From positions 28,537-92,536 of the forward strand of contig CASCJZ010000497.1 of NCBI GenBank assembly GCA_949152475.1: 64,000 nt of DNA, written 5' to 3'. Under the pieces are notes generated by a model, which did no database searches, was not told the DNA's origin, and was given only the letters and a program-made list of their open reading frames with translations. Position 1 is the first letter of the stretch. Every line of letters starts with the position of its first letter. Below are positions 55,450 through 64,000 of this stretch, one piece after another. Made by a program: the position numbers and the translations under genes. The stretch is from Terebella lapidaria (Eukaryota > Annelida > Polychaeta > Terebellida > Terebellidae).

Positions 55450-56249
55450 TGTCATCATGTGTACAAAATATCAGAACAAAGCATCTTATAATATTTATCA
55501 CGTTAGTAACTTAATATTTTCTTTACATTCATAATCGATTTACATCTAATCATCGAGAATTCATGTCCAACTACATATGTCTCTTTTTGCCAATTTCGCG
55601 TTTTACATTCTCCCATCATTTCTTCTTAGACGAACAAAACTAGTAACAGAAAGTTTCAGAAAAAATGGGAAAGAGTGTATCAATCAGATAACAAGTGACG
55701 TAACTGGTAGGCGGGTAAAACTGATGTACAGTTCCACTGTATGACTATATATGTGTATTCAATAACGTTGGGAATGGTTACATTCTATTGGCATCATCAA
55801 AATCTGATTGTATTGGTGGTAATACATTGATACTTACATTCAGGCCAACAGAAATGTTTTTGGATTATAGAAAAAGTGTGCGATTCTGTTCGCTCTTCTC
55901 CCTCCTAAAATAATAACGACAACTCAACGGAATTTTATGAAAGAGCTGATTATCAGGATTTTTCACGGACATATTTATTTTTTAATAATTTATTAAATCT
56001 GCCGTCAATGCAGGCTGCTTGAATGTATGGGCGTGCCGGATTTGACTCAAGGAGTTGGCTCCAGCTTTGCAACAGGTGTCGGAAAAAGTGGAAATCACAC
56101 AAATGGCTATAACTCTGGTTCTACTTGATATTAATTTTTCCATTAAACCAGACACCAGATATTGGGACAAGTTTATTATTGAGGCTAAGTAAAATACATG
56201 TTAATATATACACACACAATACACCGATACAGGTACACAATGAATAAAA
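55450..56249. other. Unannotated AT-rich spacer
   Basis: No gene recognised. It starts with the right target duplication of the foldback-like element and runs to the 3' end of the DIRS-like element. Near 56250-56280 is a C-rich stretch (GGGGCCTAACCCCTTGAACC) that may be part of the DIRS terminal repeat. Confidence 0.4.
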
Positions 56250-56308
56250 CAAGGGGCCTAACCCCTTGAACCCCAAACCCCAGAAGGGAAAACTGTAGTA
56301 CTGTTGGT

Positions 56309-57315
56309 TTATTGAATATTATTAGATATATTTTGTAAGATGTCCCTGGTTTGATCTGATCCAGGTGTTATATATCTGAGCACACAGTCACTTTCCTAGT
56401 CTCAATGTGTTTGATGACAGTGAGTGGGACTCCTGACACCATTATCCAGGTAGCTCCGCCACGTCTCAAGCTGTGTGTTCTATACAGGTGCCCTGCGAGG
56501 CCCGCCTCTCGCAGCAGCGCTTGCAGTCGGCGGCGGACACGGTCCTGAGTCAGGGGTACTATCCCTGAAGTAGAGTGGACCGCGAATAGAGGAACATCTG
56601 AAGGGACTGGACCCGCCACGCCCAGGAATCTCAGCAAAGCAGAGGTTGGGCAAAGTACTGAGCTCCGAATGACAGGCAGATACACAAATAGTTCCCGTTC
56701 CTTGTGTTGGATTGTTTTCGTGCCCTTGACGCTGATTGTCACACCGTGAGGCCCGACGGTGATATCGTTACGCCTGATGGTATTGTTTGACCCGGAGCTG
56801 GAGTTGGACGTGACATTGCTTATCCTGAGCAGGCCATAGAAGCATGTAAGCAAAGCTGACCACAGCTGAATGTCCGAGGTTGAAGCCATGGGAAGTAGGT
56901 TTCGAATTTTCCAGAGTTCTTCAAGTGTCAATGGTAATTTATATGAATGACCCAAGCCTTTACCACGCTTTATGCCTGATGTGACCATCTTGACCGAATA
57001 GTTATCCTGAAGTGGGTTTGGTAGTCCAATGTCTGTATGAATAATGCGAACAATGTTCAAGTACTGTTGCACTGTGGTAAAGGACCTGGATCTACCCAGG
57101 TAGGCTGCATATCGAGCCAGATTGATGTTTGTCACAGGCACTGGGTCACACTTGATGAGGGCACAGAACTTCATGTAGGTATTGAGGTGAGTCCTATAGC
57201 ACTTCTTCGTGCTCTCGGCAAAGGCCTGGGATCTCCATTTAGCAACCTCATTGTCCAGTTCATGCAATATTCCTCCCACTTCCGGAACTGTGGGGAGAGA
57301 AACGACATTGAACAA
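56309..57315 (-). pseudogene. Tyrosine recombinase of DIRS-like element 1 (catalytic Tyr out of frame)
   Basis: The main frame (56368-57315, 315 residues) starts MFNVVSLPTVPEVGG. It shows the N-terminal SAM-like helical part (ESTKKCYRTHLNTYMKF), the first catalytic Arg in LLRISNVTS, and the H-x-x-R box in HSLRRGGATW. After VIKHIE it runs into a stop. One base away the frame gives SDCVLRYITPGS, containing the expected nucleophile Tyr, and ends at TAA 56309-56311. In that frame a TAG stands where the usual Trp of the G-x-W-x-S-D motif would be. The protein would bind and rejoin circular cDNA; this copy cannot, since the Tyr lies behind both a frameshift and a stop. Confidence 0.85.
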
Positions 57316-58783
57316 TTAGACATAATTATGCAGTGTCAAGTCAAACACAACTGGTGCGTAATTCTCGCCCCCATAATACTCCACTAATAAGGACATGAAC
57401 CGGAATATTTGTCCAGGCATATTAAGTCTGGATATACAGTCTGCATGATCATTGAGGTATCCTGGGATGAATTCGGCGTGTAACACAATATTGAACTGCA
57501 GGGTCAGAAGTGCCATTGCTCTGCGAAGCTTGATTATCTGTTGATTGGGAGTTCGAAATCTATTTAGAAATCCGACACACGCTTTGCTGTCTGTGAATAC
57601 AGTGACCTTTTTTCCTGCCAGACTCGGGCCCCAGTAATCCAGTGCTAGGTGAATCATGGCCCGTTCCTTAACGTTGATGTGCGAGTCACTGAGCTCAGTA
57701 TCGCAGCGCCAGTTGCGGTACAGCCAAAAGCCGTGGCAGAAAGCTCCGCCGCCATGCTTTGACGCGTCTGTGTAGATGCCGATGGTGGGACGCTGGTCTC
57801 AAATGCACTTTTGATGTTCACCCATATTTAGAACATGCTGCCACCATAGTAAATCGTCCCGAATCCACGTGATGCGAACTTTGTGAAGCGTTGATCGGAG
57901 ACTACGTAGACACTGATATAGCCTTGCTATCATTGCACGTCCCGACGTTATGACGTTAGCTGCCCAGCTTAGTTTTCCAGCTAACTGTTCAAGTCTCTTC
58001 TTGTTTATCCGTGACATAGCAAGGCACTCACTGATCAGTGTCACAATCTCTGCTGTCTTATGTGGATGCAACGATAGCTTGCCAGTTAGAGTATTTATTC
58101 GAACGCCCAAAAATACAATATCTTGGGTTGGATCCACTACTTTGGACCAGTTAATGTTTAGTCCGAGTGATCGAAGCAAGGAGATTAAAACATTCAACAC
58201 ATGAAGACATTCATGAAATGTTTCTGCAGCTACAATGTACAAAGAAATCATCCAACAATACGACACAAGCGTTTATACCTCGACGAACCATCATCCTTCT
58301 GATAGCCTGAGTTATTCTGTTGAATATTGGTGGTGACTTTCTGGCCCCGAAGGGAAGCCTGCAGTCCACAAGGTAGGTATCTCGTCTGGATTCACTCAAC
58401 CTCCACCTGATGCCTGTCAATGTTCTTTCTGCGGGGCGGATGTCAACTAATCAATAAGCATCTTTCAGGTCAACCTTAGCCATAAACCAGTGAGGTTTGA
58501 TAATACTCAAAGCGTCTGAGACTGTCTGATAACTGCACAAGTCTTTTGAGGCATAGTCATTGACGGCTGTACCTTCCGGAAGGCTACAGTCATGTATGAG
58601 GCGCACCCCACCAGACTTTTTTGGCACACATCCTAGGGCACTAACTATTTTAGGCTTTTCGTGTAGAATTCTGTAATGCCCATTCTGTATCTCCTGGGTG
58701 AGTTTATCCTCCACTGCCACTGAGGATTTAGTATCGAAACTAAATCGAAACATTTGGTATCGAAACAGGGGCAATAGCATCAA
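57316..58783 (-). pseudogene. RT-RNase H of DIRS-like element 1
   Basis: N-terminal RT: PKIVSALGCVPKKSGGVRLIHD and HWFMAKVDLKDAY (58451-58783). After a break, LPFGARKSPPIFNRITQAI and VVLLDDFF with the catalytic pair at 58247-58252 (frame 58211-58420). Then VFLGVRIN and KKRLEQLAGKLSWAANVI (57799-58266). RNase H follows in the same frame past a TGA: IYTDASKHGGGAF, HINVKERAMIHLAL, FTDSKACVGFLN and YLNDHADCISRL. At least three interruptions make it non-functional. YLDD is LLDD here. Confidence 0.85.
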
Positions 58784-58880
58784 TACTGATGTCAGAGTCT
58801 ATGAGTGAAAACCCATGCTGAATGCCTTGCAAAAATGAACTTGGCATCAGGGTCACCTTCCAATTCGCGAGTCCAGGCTT

Positions 58881-59971
58881 CTATGTTTGCTGCGAGGGAT
58901 GATAGTTCGTTTGGGGTTTGGGCATCTGTATCCTATTGTCCATTGTCGCTTCTTTTACCTGTGGTTTTACCAGCACAGTTCTGATGCTATCCATAGCATG
59001 TGAGACAAATGTGGGCAAACTTACATTCTTGCAGAGTGCATCCAGCTCTGCCATTGAATCGGAGACAAATGACCTTGCCTGTTCGTGGGTCAAATGTACT
59101 CGAGTGTTTGTTTTTGTTTTGGTCTCTGTTGAATGCATTATTCCTGCTGGGAGATGGATCATTAATGGTCATTGTGCGGAGATGGAGTTGCATTAAGTAG
59201 GCACTGTCAGCTCCCCACACAAACCCGAGCTCTGCCTGTCTTTTGCGGTACTCCAGGTCATACCGCAGTACTGAGTCCCAAGTGTAGGTCCTCCATGACC
59301 ATTGCTCAGAGCATGTGCAACGACGCTTCCATGTAATGAATCATTTTCACTTTGGACAAGGGCACTCTTGAATCTGCCACAGACAGCTGCAGATTACCCA
59401 CCGCGATTGTTGTTGTCTGATTGTTGTTGTCCTTGCTGTAGATAGAGATGTGATCTCTGATGTCGCGAACTTTGGTCGGACGTTTCGGTCGATTGAAGAG
59501 GTCGAATGAGACCGGGTCAAACAATGTTGGCTTACCAGTAGTGCTGGCGTCATTGGTAGTCTGTGGCTGGTCCCCTGTGGCTGGCACATCGGACTTCAAT
59601 AGACTCATGATGTCATTTGCTGTCAGAGCACCACCTTGGCAGAGTTAATCCTGCAGTACTGATGAAGGCGGCGCTGAAGACACGTCCTGATTTGACGTAC
59701 CAGGCACTGGGCTGGGTACGGACTTGTCTTGTTGTGAGGCTTTTGACACAACAGAGTTTGCTGGCCGATTCTCATGAAGGCTGTCGACAGCTTCCATCAG
59801 CATGAGGCATTGCCCCATGTTCATGTGTTTGCTGAATTCAGCTTTGACAATGTCACTGTTCAGTTTACTGATACTGTGTTTTGATTTAAATCCTTTCTTT
59901 TGCAGCAATTTAACAGTGTCTTCGTCCAATTCAAATGATTGAGCCCATTCTTCAACAGAGAAATTTTCCAT
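58881..59971 (-). pseudogene. Gag-like gene of DIRS-like element 1
   Basis: Starts at ATG 59971, MENFSVEEWAQSFELDEDT, a helical SAM-domain-like beginning (WAQSFELDEDTVKLLQKKG). A Ser/Pro-rich linker follows to 59645, then frames 59306-59608 and 58987-59220. The last contains CLRFNGRAGC and ECKFAHICLTC, a CCCH/CCHC-like finger often found in DIRS-group Gag proteins. Coding changes frame at least twice. An upstream in-frame ATG at 60055 exists, but its extension is not Gag-like. Confidence 0.65.
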
Positions 59972-60060
59972 TTTGACAGCATAAAATGTCACAATTGTTG
60001 CAAGTATTGATTTTTTTTTACCACTGGGCAGTGCAGTGTTAGCTGGCAAATTCACAAATG

Positions 60061-61040
60061 ACCAATGCTACATGTATGGGCAATGATTTATACGATACCA
60101 GTTGGGGGACCCTGAGCACTAAGCTTGAGTGGGCTGGTGAGCAATATCATGGTGTCTGGTTTAAAGCAAGTTTGCAGGCAAACAAACCACTGTTTCTTTA
60201 TTTTTCTTTGGCCAAATTCCCGATTGTATGGTGTACGGCCGATGCATGGTCGTACGACGAAAATTATCTATTATCGCCTGATGTCGAAAAATTATGGGTC
60301 GCGATTTTACGACTTTTGAGTGTTCTGAAATTCAAGGCAATATTGTGAAGCTAGTTTTCAATTGTTGTAATCCATTTTCGTTCAGGAGATGTGCCTGGAT
60401 GACAGAAACAATACTGTGAAATTTTACAGCTCAATATTGAACGACAAGGTCAAGGTCAGAGTAAAGATCAAAATCGAAAAGTTACAAAACTCTGCTCATA
60501 ATAATGATTAATTTCCCCTATTAAGTTTGTTTTTTGCTGTGCTCAATTCCCTATCATTTGATAAGACCGATGGTCTTATGATCAATATCCCCCATTATCG
60601 TCCAAGGTAGCAAGTGTAAGAGTCATCAGCTGAAATCACTGATTCGTAGTATTTCAAGTGGTGGTTGTTCCCAAACCACTGACGATATTCAATAGAATGT
60701 TGAATAAAAGTATGCAGTATAAATTTGTGAGAGCTGGCGAAGTTTGGGTTGTCAGTATCAAGAATTCAGGTCGTGGTCGACAGATTGAGAATATGTTCAA
60801 GATAGCAGAATCGCTAGAGCTCTACTTTTATTAATGATTATTTCTCCCATGATTTTTGTACTTTTTTATGGCCAATTTCCGACCATCCGATATATGACCA
60901 ATGACAGTGCGACCAAAATCCCCGATTATCGCCCAGGTCGAAATGTAATTGTCATAAACTCTAATTTTAGTAGGTCTAACAAAATTTGGAAGGGCGATGG
61001 TCTGCAATCTCTTATTGTCTCGTTTAATATTGAGATTAGA
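60061..61040. other. Degenerate tandem repeat of about 330 bp
   Basis: Three related segments begin near 60190, 60510 and 60835. They share phrases such as TGGCCAA(A)TTCCCGA, a pairing stretch around TATGGTGTACGG or CCGATATATGACC, and ATTATCGCCYGATGTCGAAA or ATTATCGCCCAGGTCGAAA. Similarity is low and no coding is evident. Confidence 0.4.
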
Positions 61041-61590
61041 CATTAGGAATCAATTGTGGACATATGGGAAATGTTATATGCTGAATATTATCGTGACATT
61101 GAATTTGATCTTTAACCTCATTTTCGAGATCAGGGAACAAAATGGCTAATATCTCGCTTATTATCGACTTTACAGCTTATGAAAATGTTGTGAACATATA
61201 GGAAATGAGATATGCTGATTATTCTCATGACTTTGAACTTTGACTTTATTTTCAAGATCAGAGCACAAAATGGCTGATATCTCGCTTATTATCGACTTTA
61301 CAACTTACGAATCAATTGTGAACATATAGGAAATGCTATACGCTGAATATTGTCATGGCCCAAAATTGGCCTTTGACCTCATTTTCGAGGTCACAGGACA
61401 AAATGACTAATATCTTGTTTATTATTGAGTTCATAATTTGAGAATCAATTGTGGACATACAGGAAATGATATGTGGTGAATAATCTCGTGACTTTGAATT
61501 CGACCAATGACCTTATTTACGAGGTCATGGGACAAAATGGGTATCCAAAATACAAAACATATATTGTCCGGTAACCTTTCTCAGCCTTCA
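61041..61590 (-). repeat. Inverted fragment of a satellite-core element
   Basis: On the minus strand it starts with GGCTGAGAAAGGTTACCGGACAAT (the left end of the satellite-core family, about 61560-61585) followed by four degenerate 134-bp satellite units. On the + strand these read GGAATCAATTGTG, ATAGGAAATG and CTCGCTTATTATCGACTTTA. The right-hand module is missing, and divergence is higher than in elements A-C, so it is an older copy. Confidence 0.75.
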
Positions 61591-62073
61591 AGCTACTTTT
61601 CCAAACCATGTTTCCATTAACAATTACATCATTCCTACGGCCTTCCTGATCACCATTCACCTCAGGTCAATCCAACAATTCTTCGTGTTCCGGGTTTTTT
61701 ACTCGATCTTGTGTTTCTTGGTTATCTGAATCTTTCTGGAAGGCGTTTAGTCTATTCGATGGTCTTAGTCGAATAGACGGGTCTCTGAGAAGAGAGGGAC
61801 GGGTATGGCAAAGGTGTAGTGGTGGGTGCAACATGGCGGGGCTGTTCGAGATATCTCCTGAGTGATTGCGCATTCGTCTTCTTGGGTGTCATGAACCAGG
61901 GCATGTCTCAGTTAAAGGACACACCACAATCGGGCATAAGTGATTTATTAAAAATGATATAGCATAAAACAGATACATACACATAATACTGGTTAGAGAC
62001 GATGTAAAAGACATTTACTACAAACTACGGTATTGTGAGGAACTACAAAACCACCCCAACCCACTAAGAGTAG
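61591..62073. other. Unannotated spacer
   Basis: No gene recognised. A 68-codon minus frame (61667-61873) has no motif. TCTATTCGA..TCGAATAGA at 61750-61778 is a small inverted repeat. Confidence 0.4.
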
Positions 62074-62235
62074 TTATAGGGAGTTGGTGGCCCTCGAAAG
62101 AACTTGAAATTTTGTCTCTGTAGACGGTTTGAGGTAGTTGAAAACTGCGTCACTTTTCCAGTCACCGATTACTTTGACCATTTCTAAGGGTGTACCGACA
62201 GAAAGAATATACAAATATTGGTAGTAGACACTGGA
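62074..62235 (-). pseudogene. C-terminal fragment of a tyrosine recombinase
   Basis: Reads ILSVGTPLEMVKVIG and DWKSDAVFNYLKPSTET, ending NSL at TAA 62074-62076. This is the last helix region of a tyrosine recombinase with the catalytic Tyr in VFNYL, and it retains the G-D-W-K-S-D motif that element 1 has lost. The N-terminal catalytic Arg and H-x-x-R parts are missing: RNase H coding stands only tens of bases upstream. Confidence 0.75.
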
Positions 62236-62256
62236 ATTGAGGGACAATATGTAGCT

Positions 62257-62930
62257 TTACAGAATCTTACATAGGAGTTGAGTTGGGATCTGTAGGCTAC
62301 TTTCGTTGACGTTGCAAATAACTGCGACCTCCAGAATGCAATCTCCCCGTCCAGCTGCTGCCTGAGCTGACATGATGCATCTGTTGAGAAACATAGTACA
62401 ACGAGCTTTCAGACGTGTGCTTCGACAGTGTATACACAGGTAATGGCACGTTAAAGTATTATACAGTTTGACAAGTTCATTTGAGAGTCTCTTTAGTCCT
62501 TTGACATTGTCAATTATAGATATGGAATCAGCTAGTGTATTTAAGTCTGTCGGAATGTGACAAGCATACGCAGCAAAGTTATACTGTAGAGAGAGTAGAG
62601 ACAGTTCCTTGAGTAGGTCATTGCACAGCCTGTTGGGGGAAGCACCTTTATTGATAATACACCTTGCTACTTCACTATCTGTGTGCACCAGTACTCGGGT
62701 GTTCCGCCAGGTGGAACCCCAGCGATAGGCGGCAGAGACGATGGCTGCCAGCTCCTTGATGTTGATATGCTCTTCCGAGAGTCTCAGGTAGTCCTTGACC
62801 CAGTTCACGTAGTACCATGGCAGAAAGCTCCGCCGGCGTAGGAGCTTGCGTCTGTATACACGTGCCAGATGGGGCGTTGGTCCCATATCATGCGAGTGTC
62901 ATTTCCTGTTTGTAGCCAATTCAGCTACCT
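62257..62930 (-). pseudogene. RNase H of DIRS-like element 2
   Basis: HVYTDASSYAGGAFCHG lies in one frame (about 62820-62930). The main frame continues with YLRLSEEHINIKELAAIV, VLVHTDSEVARCIINKG and HIPTDLNTLADSIS, giving the D-E-D-D set of RNase H. A frameshift near 62820 separates the first Asp from the rest. The final ~60 residues of the frame have no motif. Confidence 0.75.
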
Positions 62931-62937
62931 TGCCAGC

Positions 62938-63985
62938 TCCGCCTGCAGTAAACACAACTTGAATTTGTGGTGGGGCTCGCGTAGCATTGCTATTGCGTCA
63001 AACACAGGTCGCAGGTGTGTCTTTTCCCAGGGTATGACGTTACTGGCCCACGCCAGTCGACCAGCCAGGGATTCAAGCTGCCTCTTGGAGGCTCTAGTCT
63101 TTTTACTGTATTGTAGAATTGTATCTTCGAGTTGATTGATTTTCTCCTGCTGTAAGGATAACGTTGGCTTGACTGAGTCGATAACAATTCCGAGGAAGGT
63201 AACATTTGTAGAGGGGTCAGCTACCTTTTCCAGCTGATGCTGAACCCTAGACGGCGTAGCAAGAGGATCAGGTTGTTGTATGCGGCCTTGCATTCATCGA
63301 AGGTTTTCCCATCACTAAGAAATCATCCAAGTAGGCCACGACTGTGAAGCCTTGTTTTGTCATCATACGCTTGACAGCCTATGTTAAACGGTGGAAAATC
63401 TCGGGGCTCTTCCTGGCCCTAAAAGGGAGTCTCGTGTCGACCAGCATAGTCGGAGATTTCTGGCCTGTGAATCGCCTACAATTGTAGGCCTGTGACTTCA
63501 TAGTGAGAGGGATGAATTGGCACTGATCTGTATGCTGCCTGGAGATCCACCTTGGCAAGGTAGTAGCCCGGTTCTATGAGGCCCAGCGCAGTATCTACCG
63601 ACTCACACTGGAAAGGCTGCTTAGTAGCAAAGTCATTGATAGCGTTTCCAATCGGTCTGCTATAGTCGTGGTTGAGTCGTCGAGATCCGTCTGGCTTGGG
63701 CACGGCAGACAGGGCACTGATGATCTTGGGCGGTTGATCTGGTATGATGTAGTGACCTGCCTCAATTTCCTGTAGAAGCTCCCTCTCGACACGGTTCTTG
63801 GTTGTTGGGCATGTGGTAGAGCTGTTGTTGCAGGTTAAAACACTGGGAAAGTTTGTGAGGTTAACATTGTCAATAATTTTGAACCCATGTTTTATTCCAT
63901 CTAGGATGAAGTGCTTATCACAGTCACTGTCTAACTCCTTCTCCCAAGCCTCGAGGTTTTGAGAAAGTGGGGAAGGCAGTGGCAC
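62938..63985 (-). pseudogene. Reverse transcriptase of DIRS-like element 2 (partial)
   Basis: 63476-63985 encodes the N-terminal half: RELLQEIEAGHYIIPDQPP, ISALSAVPKPDGSRRLNHD and YYLAKVDLQAAYRSVP. The next frame gives RLPFRARKSPEIFHRLT, a TAG, then VAYLDDFLVMGK with YLDD at 63322-63333. Frame 62925-63293 continues with VTFLGIVID and KRQLESLAGRLAWASNVIP. The catalytic residues survive, but stops and frameshifts separate them. Confidence 0.8.
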
Positions 63986-64000
63986 GTCTTGGTGTGCACG

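Larger units (their letters stand above)
56250..60060 (-). mobile_element. DIRS-like tyrosine-recombinase retrotransposon 1, decayed
   Basis: Minus-strand order: gag-like region with a CCCH-type finger (58881-59971), RT and RNase H (57316-58783), tyrosine recombinase (56309-57315). This is the gene order of DIRS/Ngaro-group elements, which integrate with a recombinase instead of a DDE integrase. All three genes have stops or frameshifts. The terminal repeats were not resolved. Confidence 0.85.
62074..64000 (-). mobile_element. DIRS-like retrotransposon 2, decayed, continues past the window
   Basis: Minus-strand RT (62938-63985), RNase H (62257-62930) and a C-terminal scrap of tyrosine recombinase (62074-62235). 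The order matches element 1, but the sequences differ considerably, so it is a different subfamily. Most of the recombinase gene is deleted. gag would lie beyond 64000. Confidence 0.8.

Overview
This looks like eukaryotic, animal nuclear DNA: AT-rich, intron-scale, and almost entirely transposable elements and satellites. The mix of Ty3/gypsy, BEL/Pao, DIRS-type tyrosine-recombinase elements, a jockey/CR1-like LINE and short repeated blocks carried inside terminal-inverted elements suggests a marine invertebrate. A bivalve or other mollusc is my best guess, but that is inference. Only one short exon (44254-44442) looks like a host gene.

Layout. 1-2820: AT-rich, no recognisable gene. 2821-3871: first copy of an interspersed repeat I call family X, with a 132-bp tandem repeat. 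3872-27206: a very large Ty3/gypsy element on the + strand (5' LTR, primer-binding site, gag, protease, RT, RNase H). Its pol is split by a complete, nearly pristine BEL/Pao element on the - strand (8574-15791, 1807-codon ORF, LTRs about 99% identical, 5-bp target duplication). Downstream of the truncated pol the gypsy element carries a fivefold tandem array of a 1685-bp cassette (16947-25371). Each cassette has a TATA box, an open 142-codon ORF and a degenerate zinc-finger-like second ORF. A third ORF region (25338-26776), a polypurine tract and a truncated 3' LTR follow. 27207-31439: a second, internally deleted gypsy element on the - strand, joined head-on to the first. 31440-38520: more X sequence, two solo LTRs related to the second gypsy, and two tandem-repeat fields.

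39089-43050: a broken LINE (endonuclease plus RT) with a TCTA-repeat tail. 43060-44196: another X copy. 44254-44442: a terminal exon coding for a 59-residue one-helix membrane protein. 46097-48789: an element with inverted termini and a 134-bp satellite core. 49801-55443: a foldback-like element whose long inverted arms are GAAGGC-type minisatellite. It has a 6-bp target duplication and contains two more head-to-tail satellite-core elements. 56250-60060 and 62074-64000: two decayed DIRS-like elements on the - strand (gag, RT/RNase H, tyrosine recombinase), separated by an inverted satellite fragment.

The genes do not form a pathway. The window is a nest of mobile elements, and the order of insertion can be read from it: X repeats, then gypsy elements, then BEL/Pao; and the foldback element, then satellite-core elements. 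The most unusual object is the fivefold cassette array inside the gypsy element. Next come the foldback element with minisatellite arms and the satellite units carrying perfect nuclear-receptor-type DR1 motifs.
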